The notes under the pieces: generated by a model
Told to the model about the DNA's origin: nothing
Seen by the model: only the letters and a program-made list of their open reading frames with translations
Databases searched by the model: none
Shown: piece after piece, positions 27,501-35,345 of the stretch
Numbering within the stretch: the stretch's first letter is position 1
Layout of the letters: the number at the start of each line of letters is the position of its first letter
Source: Syntrophobacter fumaroxidans MPOB
GTDB taxonomy: Bacteria; Desulfobacterota; Syntrophobacteria; Syntrophobacterales; Syntrophobacteraceae
Assembly (NCBI RefSeq): GCF_000014965.1
Contig: NC_008554.1
Coordinates: 620,001-684,000, forward strand
DNA length: 64,000 nucleotides
Direction of reading: 5' to 3'
Made by a program: the position numbers and the translations under genes

Positions 27501-27721
27501 TCCTCAAGGCCGACGGGTCCGCCGTCCAGCCCGGGAGAGGCATCTTCTGGTGTGTTGCGACCGCCAGGTGGCAGACCGGGGCCAACGGCAGGTTGGAACC
27601 GGGGGATACGGTCATTGTTCCCGACAAGCTGGACAAGGTCGCATGGATGCGAAACTTCAAGGACCTCACGACAGTCCTTTACCAGATCGCCGTCGGGACC
27701 GGCGTGTTGTTGAGGCTCTAA
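24554..27721 (+). CDS. Large SLBB/polysaccharide-export (Wza-like) protein with Pro/Gln-rich repeat region
   Basis: A 1055-residue protein starting at the ATG at 24554, CAGGAGC just upstream. Signal peptide residues 1-24. Residues ~104-257 are a low-complexity region with about a dozen units of the form GQVPYQxPG. A polysaccharide-export domain starts near residue 365 (YVIGPGDEIRIAVWG) and is followed by at least five SLBB-type ubiquitin-like repeats (VYVVGNARNPGAY, VGVAGNVERPAIF, ILKGNVRRPGEYEW, VSGAVNRPGDFEF, SIYGEVKYPGDYAL, VIGAVYNQTAFVYEPG). The family (Wza, KpsD) forms outer-membrane or periplasm-spanning channels for exopolysaccharide. This protein is far longer than Wza (~380 residues) and has no lipobox. 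No glycosyltransferase or Wzc lies next to it. Inferred: secretion-channel scaffold for a surface polysaccharide. Confidence 0.88.
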   Translation: MRSKRKMFCATLLSFLLCWNSVCAQQLQQIPSPLAPPFATTSTPVSATTGSSPTTTTIPGIPGLPSLTLPQAMMPVPCETLLPGQLPPVGTPPVIPGLPSTAGQVPYLQPCGPGQIPYQPPGVATQVPYQAPGIPSQVPYQPPQGTAAQGPYQPAPGVAGQALVTQPGVGTSQVPYQQPGVPVQGAPVTQPGVAGQVPYQPSAIPGQVPSLQPGVSLQMPVQQPMVPGQPGYPQPTPPTSRGYQAGQVPYQQPAELAVPPILPVEPLSPFEEFVAGKSTSTPASISFDIKQFGYDLFINSGSPLITGSPISGTAVPGTTGVPGMLGGTSVQTIPGMPGIPGTTGHTGPMSTQFGLPILNVPVSPSYVIGPGDEIRIAVWGSVEGTWDVIVDRDGTISLPKIGIIGVTNMTFQEVKDTLKNEFSKYYQDFQMNVSMGSLKTIRVYVVGNARNPGAYLVTSMSSIVNGLLAAGGPSKAGSMRNIELKRNGDTIAVFDLYELLLKGDKTKDRQLMAEDVLYIPPIGSMVGVAGNVERPAIFEMKGKTKLSEAIKMAGGPTADAYLQRIQVERVSQRKAKIFLDVDMQGIKGKQDIVLQDGDIVKVFPISMFVTNRIILKGNVRRPGEYEWKHGMRVKDIIRNFDALLPDAMLEYALVERLVAPDNHQEYRTFNLREAISGTDRSQNILLEPYDTITVYSKWEMQERERVRVSGAVNRPGDFEFRENMKLSDLLKLSGGLKKTAAADNAEITRVVPTEAGPRTEQIQVNPTLALAGDPDFDILLHRDDYLTVKSVPDWQLYRKVSIYGEVKYPGDYALQKGERLSSLLERAGGFTDRAYKRGSSLFRESVRQLQQRQMGELIDMLGRQVLANSAANLMGEMTPGEAEFQATQAKQQKLFLDTLRTLQAKGRVVVQLDEPRKLKGTAFDIEVEEGDQIYIPINPRVVQVIGAVYNQTAFVYEPGRNYSYYIDQAGGYSPTADKGNVFILKADGSAVQPGRGIFWCVATARWQTGANGRLEPGDTVIVPDKLDKVAWMRNFKDLTTVLYQIAVGTGVLLRL
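24863..25318 (+). repeat. In-frame repeats encoding GQVPYQ-type units
   Basis: Irregular 24-45-base units with recurring CAGGTTCCGTATCAG, encoding VPYQ/VPYL/GPYQ/IPYQ motifs followed by PPG or QPG. They lie wholly inside the SLBB gene before the export domain. Confidence 0.7.
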
Positions 27722-27800
27722 CCACGGGCGCCGTGCGTATCGGAATCCTCTCTCCACGAGTGGGGCGCGGCATGGCGGGCGCCGATCCGGACGGTCCCGC

Positions 27801-28775
27801 ATGAAAGCCATGATCCTGGCGGCGGGGCTCGGTACGCGGCTGCGCCCCCTGACTTTGGCTCGTCCCAAAGTCCTGGTGCCCCTCATGGGGACGACGGTCC
27901 TCGATTTCTGGATGTGGCGACTGCGGGACGCCGGAGCCTGCGCCGCCGTCGTCAACGCTCATCACCTGGGCGAGAAGCTCGTTTCCACCGTCGCGGAAAA
28001 CACCTGGCCGATCCCGCTGGAAAGCCGCTTCGAGCCGGTTCTGCTGGGCACGGGAGGCGGCTTGCGAAACGCCCTCGACTTCCTCGGAACGGAACCGGCT
28101 CTCGTCATCAACGGGGACATCGTCTGCGACGTTCCCCTGCGGGAACTGCCGCGGAAGCACTCCGAGCACGGGGGACCGGTGAGTCTCCTGCTGCACGACT
28201 GCCCTCGGTTCAACAACGTGGCCGTGGATGAAAACGATCGAATCCTCGGGTTCGGATCCGAAGCGTCGGAGCTGAAGCGAAGCCTCCCGAACGTGAGGCT
28301 GCTCGCCTTCACCGGCATCCATTGCATCGATCCGTCCATCCTTTCCGTGCTTCCCCCCGATCGTTTCTCGGATATCCTGGCGCTCTACCGCGAATTGATC
28401 CGGGCGGGGCGCCATCCTCGCGCGATCCGCCGTCCCCGGGTGTTCTGGAGAGAAATGGGGTCGATCCGCGCCTACCGGGACCTTACCGTGGAACTTGCCG
28501 GAATGCCCGAAGACTTCCTTCCTCCGCTGCACTGCGGAAGCAGGGTCCGGATCGATCCGCGCGCTTTCGTCGATCCGCGCGCCGAGCTGCGCGGTGTGGT
28601 GACGGTCGGCAAGGGCTGCGTCGTCATGGAAGGCGCGGTCCTCGAAGACGTGATCCTGTGGGACAACGTGACGGTCGAACCCGGCAGCCGCCTGCGCGGA
28701 TGCATCGCAACCGACGGAAGCGTCGTGGGCGGCATTCATGAGGATGAGATCTTCACCGGACCGCGGCAGGGGTGA
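27801..28775 (+). CDS. Sugar-1-phosphate nucleotidyltransferase, MurU-like (MurNAc-1-phosphate uridylyltransferase candidate)
   Basis: A 324-residue protein with the nucleotidyltransferase signature LAAGLGTRLRPLT at residues 6-18, KVLVPL, the GTGGGLRNAL loop and the metal-binding INGDIVCD. From about residue 235 it adds a left-handed beta-helix-like tail of hexapeptide type (DPRAELRGVVTVGKGCVVMEG), absent from the ~223-residue MurU of Pseudomonas. Known pathway: MurU converts MurNAc-1-phosphate and UTP to UDP-MurNAc in cell-wall recycling. The kinase gene starts three bases after this stop, the same pairing as amgK-murU, which favours this role. GDP-mannose- or dTDP-glucose-type activity cannot be excluded. 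Confidence 0.75.
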   Translation: MKAMILAAGLGTRLRPLTLARPKVLVPLMGTTVLDFWMWRLRDAGACAAVVNAHHLGEKLVSTVAENTWPIPLESRFEPVLLGTGGGLRNALDFLGTEPALVINGDIVCDVPLRELPRKHSEHGGPVSLLLHDCPRFNNVAVDENDRILGFGSEASELKRSLPNVRLLAFTGIHCIDPSILSVLPPDRFSDILALYRELIRAGRHPRAIRRPRVFWREMGSIRAYRDLTVELAGMPEDFLPPLHCGSRVRIDPRAFVDPRAELRGVVTVGKGCVVMEGAVLEDVILWDNVTVEPGSRLRGCIATDGSVVGGIHEDEIFTGPRQG

Positions 28776-28778
28776 GCC

Positions 28779-29861
28779 ATGCCTACGATCATGTTGCCGG
28801 AATTGCGCCCGATGCTGCACCACGCCGCCGGCGCGCTGCGACTCCCCCTCGATTCGGCCGACGTGACGCCGCTTGCGGGCGACGGTTCCGATCGGCGCTT
28901 CTTTCGCGTGCGCCGTGGCGCCGATCATTACGTCGCATTGATCTCGCCTCGAAAGAACCACCAGGGACTGGACGAAAACGACTCATACCTGAAGATCGGT
29001 GAGCACCTGCACCGAAGAGGCGTCCCGGTTCCCCGGATTTTCTGGGCGGATGCCGCCCGGGGCTGGTTTCTCCTGGAGGACTTCGGCGATCGGCACCTCC
29101 AGGCACAGGTCCTGAGGGGCAGGAGCAGCGTGACGGCCGTCTACCGAAAGGCGCTTGAAGTGCTGGTGCGCCTTCACAGGGAGGGGCGGGACGGGTTCAG
29201 AGCGGACTATTGCTTCGACGGCGCGTTCTACGACCCCGCATTCGTTTACGAACGGGAGCTGGAGTATTTCAGAAGCGCCTTCCTCGTTTCCCTGATGCGG
29301 TTGCAGATCGACCGGGAAGACCTGCGGAGCGATTTCGAGCGGATCGCCGAAGCCGCCGGGACCGGGTCGGACCGGTTCGTGTTCCATCGGGACTTCCAGA
29401 GCCGGAACCTGATGGTCTGCAAAGGAAAGCTTGGCCTGGTCGACTTTCAGGGAATGCGCTTCGGGCCTCCCGCTTACGATCTGGCTTCTCTGTTGATCGA
29501 TCCCTACGTGGCGCTGCCCGCGAGGCTCCAGGAAGTGCTGTGCCGGCTCTACTGGGACGACGCGCGGAAATTCCTGGGCGGCTCCATCGATGCCTTCCTG
29601 AAACATTACCGGTGGGTGCGGTTGTGTAGAAATCTGCAGATCCTCGGAGCCTTCGGATATCTGGGCACAAGCAAGGGGAAAACCCGGTTCCTGGCCTACG
29701 TGCCGGGAGCCTGGGCGGAGCTGACGCGCCTCTTGAGGGAGCATTTCGCGGGGTGCTTCCCGCGGCTCGAGGAATGCGTCGAAACCGTTGCTCGCGAAGC
29801 CGCCTTCACTTTCCCCACCGGTGGGGCTCAGGTTTTTCGTGACTTTGCGGCGGCAAACTGA
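28779..29861 (+). CDS. amgK: AmgK-like sugar kinase (anomeric MurNAc/GlcNAc kinase candidate)
   Basis: A 360-residue aminoglycoside-phosphotransferase-fold kinase. It shows GDGSDRRFFRVRR near the start, LLEDFGDRHLQ as the hinge, the catalytic loop VFHRDFQSRNLMV and the metal-binding DFQGMRFGPPAYDLASLL. HRDFQSRN and DFQGxRxGPxxYDLAS are typical of AmgK proteins, which phosphorylate MurNAc or GlcNAc at the anomeric position using ATP. The gene sits 3 bases after the nucleotidyltransferase and the pair would give UDP-MurNAc. A NamZ-type exo-muramidase that could supply the MurNAc lies 4 kb away. Confidence in the family is high, in the precise substrate moderate. Confidence 0.85.
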   Translation: MPTIMLPELRPMLHHAAGALRLPLDSADVTPLAGDGSDRRFFRVRRGADHYVALISPRKNHQGLDENDSYLKIGEHLHRRGVPVPRIFWADAARGWFLLEDFGDRHLQAQVLRGRSSVTAVYRKALEVLVRLHREGRDGFRADYCFDGAFYDPAFVYERELEYFRSAFLVSLMRLQIDREDLRSDFERIAEAAGTGSDRFVFHRDFQSRNLMVCKGKLGLVDFQGMRFGPPAYDLASLLIDPYVALPARLQEVLCRLYWDDARKFLGGSIDAFLKHYRWVRLCRNLQILGAFGYLGTSKGKTRFLAYVPGAWAELTRLLREHFAGCFPRLEECVETVAREAAFTFPTGGAQVFRDFAAAN

Positions 29862-29938
29862 TATAGGCGGGGTGCACCGATCCAGGGCGCTCGACCAGCG
29901 AAGTTGAAACGACATCTTGTGTCAAGGAGATTGAAACC

Positions 29939-30073
29939 ATGGCTTCCAAAACCCAGAAAACGGAAAAGATCCGGGCGCGCAAGCACCGTCCCAACCCGAT
30001 CAACATCAAGACGGATCAGAAGAGAATTGACGAAAGCCTCGCCGCGCTGAAGCGTGCCGCAGAAGAGAAATAG
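29939..30073 (+). CDS. Small basic protein of 44 residues
   Basis: Starts at the ATG at 29939 after CAAGGAGA and ends at the TAG at 30071-30073. The sequence is strongly basic with many Lys and Arg, no leader and no Cys. The N-terminal half is disordered-looking (RARKHRPNP) and the C-terminal half is a predicted helix (DQKRIDESLAALKRAAEEK). The good ribosome site and position 77 bases after the kinase gene argue that it is real. Function unknown; nucleic-acid binding would be a guess. Confidence 0.6.
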   Translation: MASKTQKTEKIRARKHRPNPINIKTDQKRIDESLAALKRAAEEK

Positions 30074-30092
30074 ACCCTCGATTGCGGGCCTG

Positions 30093-31862
30093 TCAGGATC
30101 GAGCGTATTGTTCCGCCTCGTCCAACATCCCTTCGATCACCTCCAGCCCCCGTTTCCAGAAGGAAGGGTCTGAAAGATCAATGCCGAAAGGCGACAGGAG
30201 CTCATTCGGGCTTGCTTTTCCACCGGCTTCGAGGAGGTCGCGGAAGAGGGGCACGAAGGATGCACCCGTCTGCCGGTACTGCCGGTAGAGGGAGAGCACC
30301 AGGAGCTCGCCGAAGGCATAGGCGTACACGTAGCCCGGGGAATGAATGAAATGGGGGATATAGGACCACCATATGCGGTAGTCCCCGGTGAGCGTGACGG
30401 AATCCCCGAACATCTGTTTCTGCGAATCGAGCCAGAATTGTGAAATCCGCTCCGGGTCGAGTTCTCCGCCGGACCTGCGCTGGTTGTGGACGGCGGATTC
30501 GAAGCGGTTCATGCTCACTTGGCGAAACACTGTCGCGAAAGAGTCTTCGAGCTTGCTGCAAAGCAGGGCGGCGCGTTCCTTGCGGGATTCGACCCGTTCG
30601 AGAAGGTGCCGAAACACGATCATCTCCCCGAACACCGAGGCGGTTTCGGCCAGGGTGAGCGGAGTGTCGGCGTTGAGCAGCCCCTGTTTTCTCGCCAGAA
30701 CCTGGTGGACCCCATGCCCCAGTTCATGGGCGAGGGTCGCCACGTCCCTGGACGTTCCCGTGAAGTTGACGAGCACGTACGGATGGCAGGAAGGAACGGT
30801 GGGGTGAGAAAACGCTCCGCTGCGTTTGCCGGGAAGCACGGGGGCGTGGATCCAGTTGTGACGAAAGAAATCCGACGCAATTTCAGCGAATTCCGGCGAA
30901 AACGCTTCGAAACCCGAAAGTACCAGGTGTTTTGCCTCCTCCCATGAAAAAGCCTTTTTCGGCAGTCCGGGTATGGGCGCATAGCGGTCGTAGTCGAACA
31001 GCTCTTCGTAACCGAGCAGCGTCCGCTTGAGCCGGTAATAACGCCGGACGACGTCGTAACGCGAAGAGACGGCTTCAACCAGAGCTTCCACCATTACATC
31101 TTCCGCCTCGTTGGCGAGATTCCTCGCCCTGAGCCAGTGCGGATACCGGCGCAACCGGTCGGTAACGGCCTTGTCCAAAAGGATCGTGTTGAAGATGTGG
31201 GTCAAAACGGGAAGCATTTCCGTCAAGCCTTGCGTCAGCTCGCGCGCGGCCTGTTGCCTGACTGTCCGATCGCCTGCGTAGAGGTCGCTCAGGACTTCGG
31301 ATTCCGTGCGCTCGCCCGGGCCGAAGCGGAGGTGTCCCAGGACCTTGTCGAAAAGCGTGGTCCAGGAGTCGTTGGCCACGGGTTCCTTTTCCGCCAGGAT
31401 CTTCTCTTCCGGCTCGGTGAGCAGATGGGGTCTGTAACGGCGGGACAATTCCAGATAATGGCGGTAGGGACCGAGTGCGGAGTGTCGCAGGGCGGCCGCA
31501 AAGGCTTCGTCGTCGATCTGAGCCCATTCGAGCTCGAAAAACAGCGTATCGCGATGAACCTGGCTGCGAAATTCGCGAATCGCCTGCAGCAGCGCGCCGG
31601 TACTCGGGTCCCGCGTCCGCGTGGCGAAATGGAGAGCGGCGTAGGCATCGAGCTTTTGCAGGATTTCCTGCAGGGCTTCGTATTCCCGTATGGCGGCAGA
31701 GGCTTCCTCGGGGGAAAGCGCGGCAACCTTGCCTCGGTACCTGGCTGCGAACTGCACGGCGAGATCGTTGGCCGATTGGCGGTCCTGCTCCATCGCCGGC
31801 GCGTCGGGGCCGCTGTATAGATCGTTGAGGTTCCAGACGACATGTTCCGCGGGGTCGTTCAT
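30093..31862 (-). CDS. pepF: Oligoendopeptidase F family metallopeptidase (M3)
   Basis: A 589-residue protein; the ATG at 31862 has GAGGAGA 5 bases before it, and an upstream frame extension to 31970 lacks a site. The M3 zinc site is intact: LAHELGHGVHQ near residue 376 supplies HExxH, and SVFGEMIVF about 25 residues later supplies the third-ligand Glu. Other family features are VVWNLNDLYSG at the start, HPYVLVNFTGT before the zinc motif, and a C-terminal FIHSPGYVYAYAFGELL. PepF enzymes are cytoplasmic zinc peptidases that cut peptides of about 7-20 residues and help recycle peptides. It converges with the small basic gene and is followed upstream by the FAD-dehydrogenase gene on the same strand. 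Confidence 0.92.
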   Translation of the reverse strand: MNDPAEHVVWNLNDLYSGPDAPAMEQDRQSANDLAVQFAARYRGKVAALSPEEASAAIREYEALQEILQKLDAYAALHFATRTRDPSTGALLQAIREFRSQVHRDTLFFELEWAQIDDEAFAAALRHSALGPYRHYLELSRRYRPHLLTEPEEKILAEKEPVANDSWTTLFDKVLGHLRFGPGERTESEVLSDLYAGDRTVRQQAARELTQGLTEMLPVLTHIFNTILLDKAVTDRLRRYPHWLRARNLANEAEDVMVEALVEAVSSRYDVVRRYYRLKRTLLGYEELFDYDRYAPIPGLPKKAFSWEEAKHLVLSGFEAFSPEFAEIASDFFRHNWIHAPVLPGKRSGAFSHPTVPSCHPYVLVNFTGTSRDVATLAHELGHGVHQVLARKQGLLNADTPLTLAETASVFGEMIVFRHLLERVESRKERAALLCSKLEDSFATVFRQVSMNRFESAVHNQRRSGGELDPERISQFWLDSQKQMFGDSVTLTGDYRIWWSYIPHFIHSPGYVYAYAFGELLVLSLYRQYRQTGASFVPLFRDLLEAGGKASPNELLSPFGIDLSDPSFWKRGLEVIEGMLDEAEQYARS

Positions 31863-31974
31863 GGTTCTCCTCGTGGACGCGCGTTGAGGGTGCGTCGAGG
31901 CGCGAATTCCGGGGACCCGCGCGGCACCGCACGCCGTCCGTCCGGCGTGTTGGCGTCGGGCATGCGGCATCCGC

Positions 31975-33375
31975 TCACTCGCCGAAAAAAGCCCGGTTGG
32001 GGACGAACATCTTCCCGGGGTTCAGAATGTTCAATGGGTCCAGGGCCTGTTTGATCCTGAGCATGGCGGCAAGGCCGTCCCGTCCCACTTCCAGCTCGAG
32101 AAAGGGTGACTTGGCGATTCCTATGCCATGTTCGCCGGAAAGCGTGCCGCCGAGCTCGAGAACCTTCCGGAACAGTTCCTCGACGGCCCTCTCGGCCCTC
32201 TTGCGCTCATCGGCGTCCTTGCGGTCGAGCATGATATTGGTGTGGATGTTTCCGTCGCCGAGGTGGCCGAAGCAGACGATGGTCAGGCGGTGCCTTGACG
32301 CCAGTCCCTGGATGAAGCGGATGAGCGACGGGATGAGAGTCCTCGGAACGGTCACGTCTTCGTTGATCTTGCCGGGGCGGATCTGGCCCAGGGCGGGCGA
32401 AATGGCCCTGCGCGCTTTCCAGAGCTGCTCGCGTTCCGCCGGGGATCTGCCGGTCTTGAACGCGTCGGCGCCGGCCTCGCGGCAGAGCCGTTCGATCTGG
32501 GAAGCGTCCTCGTCGAGCAGCGCCTCCCGGCCGTCCGCCTCGATGAGCAGAATGGCCTCGGCCTCGGTCGGCAGCCCGGCATGCAGGTAATTCTCCACCA
32601 CTCCAATGGTGGGCTGATCCATGAACTCCAGGGTGGATGGGACGATCCTGTGCTTGATGATGTCGCATACCGCATTGGCGGCGTCGTCGAGCCTGGGAAA
32701 GACGGCCATCATGGTGCGAACGCCTTCCGGGGCGGGGATCAGGCGGAGGATGATCTTGGTGAAGATGCCGAGCGTCCCTTCCGAACCCACCATGAGTCGC
32801 GTGAGGTCGTATCCGACGACCCCCTTCATGGTCCGGGTTCCCGTGCGGATGATGGAACCGGTGGGAAGGACGACTTCGAGTCCCAACACGTAATCGCGTG
32901 TGACTCCGTACTTGACGGCTCTCGGGCCGCCCGCGCACATCGCAACGTTTCCTCCCAGCGTGGAAAACTGGAGGCTCGCCGGATCGGGCGGGTAGAAAAG
33001 CCCGCACTCGAGAACCCGTTTCTGGAAATCCCCGGTGACGACGGCCGGTTCCACGATCGCCGTCATGTTTTCAGCATCGATTTCGAGGATCCTGTTCAGC
33101 CGGTTGAGGGCCACCACCAGGCCGCCGCCGCTGGGAATGGCCGCGCCGACCATTCCCGTGCCCGCGCCTCGAGGGTACACGGGGAAACGATCCCGGTTGG
33201 CAAGCACCAGCAACTCCGCCGTTTCCGCGGCGCTTCCGGGAAAGACCACGCATTCCGGCCTGGCCTTCATTTTGCTCGCATCATAACCGTAGCAGTGAAG
33301 TTCCTCGGGAGCGGTCAGCACGTGGTCCTTGCCGACGATGCGGGTTATTTCGGTTATCGGGATCGTCATCGCCAT
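31975..33375 (-). CDS. glcD: FAD-linked 2-hydroxyacid dehydrogenase (GlcD/D-lactate dehydrogenase type)
   Basis: A 466-residue protein. The N-terminal FAD-binding domain (PCMH type) shows PVYPRGAGTGMVGAAIPSGG and DPASLQFSTLGGNVAM, followed by GLEVVLPTGS. The C-terminal FAD-oxidase domain has FGHLGDGNIHTNIM and LSGEHGIGIAKS, the conserved His/Asp-rich motifs. Length and motifs fit the GlcD subunit of glycolate oxidase or a D-lactate dehydrogenase of sulfate-reducing and syntrophic bacteria, oxidising a 2-hydroxyacid to a 2-oxoacid and passing electrons to a quinone, an electron-transfer flavoprotein or an iron-sulfur partner. No iron-sulfur GlcF partner gene is adjacent, so the electron acceptor is unclear. 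Confidence 0.88.
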   Translation of the reverse strand: MAMTIPITEITRIVGKDHVLTAPEELHCYGYDASKMKARPECVVFPGSAAETAELLVLANRDRFPVYPRGAGTGMVGAAIPSGGGLVVALNRLNRILEIDAENMTAIVEPAVVTGDFQKRVLECGLFYPPDPASLQFSTLGGNVAMCAGGPRAVKYGVTRDYVLGLEVVLPTGSIIRTGTRTMKGVVGYDLTRLMVGSEGTLGIFTKIILRLIPAPEGVRTMMAVFPRLDDAANAVCDIIKHRIVPSTLEFMDQPTIGVVENYLHAGLPTEAEAILLIEADGREALLDEDASQIERLCREAGADAFKTGRSPAEREQLWKARRAISPALGQIRPGKINEDVTVPRTLIPSLIRFIQGLASRHRLTIVCFGHLGDGNIHTNIMLDRKDADERKRAERAVEELFRKVLELGGTLSGEHGIGIAKSPFLELEVGRDGLAAMLRIKQALDPLNILNPGKMFVPNRAFFGE

Positions 33376-33890
33376 CCTTTTGCGAAGAGAGTGAGCTCAT
33401 CCGGCCGGGTACCTGCAGACCGGCTGCATGAGCGGGGTTGAAGCCCCGCGCAACAGGGGGCTTTCCGACTGCGGCGGCAAGGAGACAAAGGGTGGGCTTA
33501 GCGAGAGCGCAGCCCACAGCTCCAATGCCCTTGCGCCTCCCGCCATGTGGGTGTTGCGTGATCTTGAGCGCATCTCGGTATCCGGACCTGATCCGTCGAG
33601 AGACCCGGGGAAACCGCACCCTCAAGCGGTCGGTCCCGAAAAAATACAGCACGGAGCGGAGTTTCGCAATTTCTGTCCATATATTCCTATTAAATTTAAT
33701 TCTCATCTGGTATAGGCTAGCAAGTTAATAAAACCTGACCTCCGGCCGATTGTATCTTAGAGCGAAGAACGTCTGCACCAGGAAACGCGTCATTCGGGTC
33801 GAAAATCCGGTTTTCGACCCGGCAGCATGGTTCGACCTGCCGTGAAGTGTTGCGGCAGGGGAGGGTGAAACGGCAAAGCGAAGGTCGACC
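33376..33890. other. Divergent intergenic region of about 515 bases
   Basis: Contains copy A of a modular hairpin repeat (33430-33571), then an AT-rich patch at 33670-33740 before the NamZ-like gene. No gene is supported. Confidence 0.45.
33430..33571 (+). repeat. Dispersed modular hairpin repeat, copy A
   Basis: Three modules in order: a GCGGGG/CCCCGC stem followed by GCGCAAC (33434-33454), a GTGGGC/GCCCAC stem holding GCGCAGCCCAC (33492-33519), and GTGTTGCGTGATCTTGAGCG with its neighbours (33551-33571). The same three modules recur in copy B at 52746-52990. Confidence 0.55.
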
Positions 33891-35063
33891 ATGGGGAAAG
33901 TGATTCTCGGATGCGAGGTTTTGGCCTCGAGCCCTCCCGGCTGGTTTCGATCCGGCCGGCTCGGTCTTTTGGTAAACCAGGCGTCCGTCACTCAGTCTTT
34001 CGAGCATGTCAGGGATCTGCTGCGTCGGACAGGCGGAAGGCTGACCTGCCTGTTGTCTCCACAGCACGGATTTCATTCCGAGAAGCAGGCGAACATGATC
34101 GAGTCCGACGACTCCTGGGACGAGGACTCCTCCCTTCCCGTCGTCAGCCTGTATGGGAAAGTCCGACAGCCTTCCCGGGAGACGCTGGACGGCATCGATG
34201 TCCTGGTGATCGATCTGCAGGACGTCGGAACGCGGGTATATACCTACGGCGTGACGATGGGACTGTGCCTCGAGGCCGCGGCCCGCTCCGGGACAAAGGT
34301 GGTGGTCCTTGACCGGCCCAACCCCATCGGGGGCATCTCCATCGAGGGGAATATACTCGATGACGGGTACCGTTCATTCGTGGGCAGATATCCCATTCCC
34401 ATGCGTCACGGTCTCACCATGGGTGAGCTGGCACGGTTCATCTGCAAAGAATGCAGCGTGGACTGCGATCTTCAGGTCATTCCGATGAAGGGGTGGCGGC
34501 GGCGTGACTATTTCCCGGACACCGGCCTCCCCTGGTTCTTCCCGTCCCCCAATATGCCCACCTGGGAAACGGCTTTGCTCTATCCCGGCATGGTGCTGCT
34601 CGAAGGCACGAACGTGAGCGAGGGCAGGGGCACAACGCTCCCGTTCCACGTATTCGGTGCGCCGTTCGTCAACCGGCGCCGCCTTGGAGACTATCTGGCG
34701 GGTGCGGGACTGGAGGGGGTTGTTTTTCGGCCGGTGAGCTTCGAGCCGATGTTCGACAAATGGCGGGGCAGACTCTGCCATGGGTTTCAGATCCATGTCA
34801 CCGACCGTGTTTCCTTTTCTCCCTATCGCCTGGGCCTGACGTTGATCCGCGGGCTGAGACTTCTCAATCCGGATGAGTTCAAATGGCTGGAGCCGCCGTA
34901 CGAATATGAAACGGAAAAGCTTCCCATCGATATTTTGCTTGGGGACGGGAAGCTCAGGGAGAAGCTCGACAACGGAGCGGACCCCGGAGGAGTGGCGCGA
35001 GGTTGGGCAAACCCGCTTGCGGCCTATTGGGCGAAGTGTGCAGGGCTTTTTCTCTACGCCTGA
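33891..35063 (+). CDS. namZ: Exo-beta-N-acetylmuramidase, NamZ/DUF1343 family
   Basis: A 390-residue protein of the DUF1343 family. Characteristic stretches are GLLVNQASVT, LLSPQHGFHSEKQANMIESD, LIDLQDVGTRVYTYGVTMG, VVLDRPNPIGG, IPMRHGLTMGELA and PSPNMPTWETALLYPGMVLLEG. Some DUF1343 members have been characterised as NamZ exo-beta-N-acetylmuramidases that release terminal MurNAc from glycan fragments. No export signal is visible, so it may act on imported muropeptides in the cytoplasm. Together with the MurU-like/AmgK-like pair, Mpl and LdcA it fits a muropeptide salvage route. AAGG lies just before the ATG; there is no close operon partner. Confidence 0.88.
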   Translation: MGKVILGCEVLASSPPGWFRSGRLGLLVNQASVTQSFEHVRDLLRRTGGRLTCLLSPQHGFHSEKQANMIESDDSWDEDSSLPVVSLYGKVRQPSRETLDGIDVLVIDLQDVGTRVYTYGVTMGLCLEAAARSGTKVVVLDRPNPIGGISIEGNILDDGYRSFVGRYPIPMRHGLTMGELARFICKECSVDCDLQVIPMKGWRRRDYFPDTGLPWFFPSPNMPTWETALLYPGMVLLEGTNVSEGRGTTLPFHVFGAPFVNRRRLGDYLAGAGLEGVVFRPVSFEPMFDKWRGRLCHGFQIHVTDRVSFSPYRLGLTLIRGLRLLNPDEFKWLEPPYEYETEKLPIDILLGDGKLREKLDNGADPGGVARGWANPLAAYWAKCAGLFLYA

Positions 35064-35345
35064 GGAGGGGGAGATCGATAGGCTGGGGAAGCGAGGTCGG
35101 ACGTGGGGACAACGCTATTTGAGCGGCAGGGCAAGGGGACCGGCGGAGGATTCCCGCATCGTATTCCTAGTGATTGGAGAGCAATACACCTGAGATAGAG
35201 CGTTCCTAGGAAAAATTCGTTCGGAATGAACAAGTATCATTCGTCTGAAAAAATACTTAAGTCCCAATGATTTCATTCCGATTAGAATCATGAAACTTAA
35301 TATGATGTTAATTCCAAGTATCTGTAATAGCTTGGCGAGGGTGTT

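Noticed and set aside
25391-27955. Very long leftward open frame (over 850 codons) opposite the SLBB gene
   Set aside because: It mirrors the SLBB frame in high-GC DNA, has no domain and no ribosome site, and the sense protein is clearly real.
27666-28961. Leftward frame opposite the MurU-like gene
   Set aside because: No motifs, and the opposite strand encodes a full nucleotidyltransferase.
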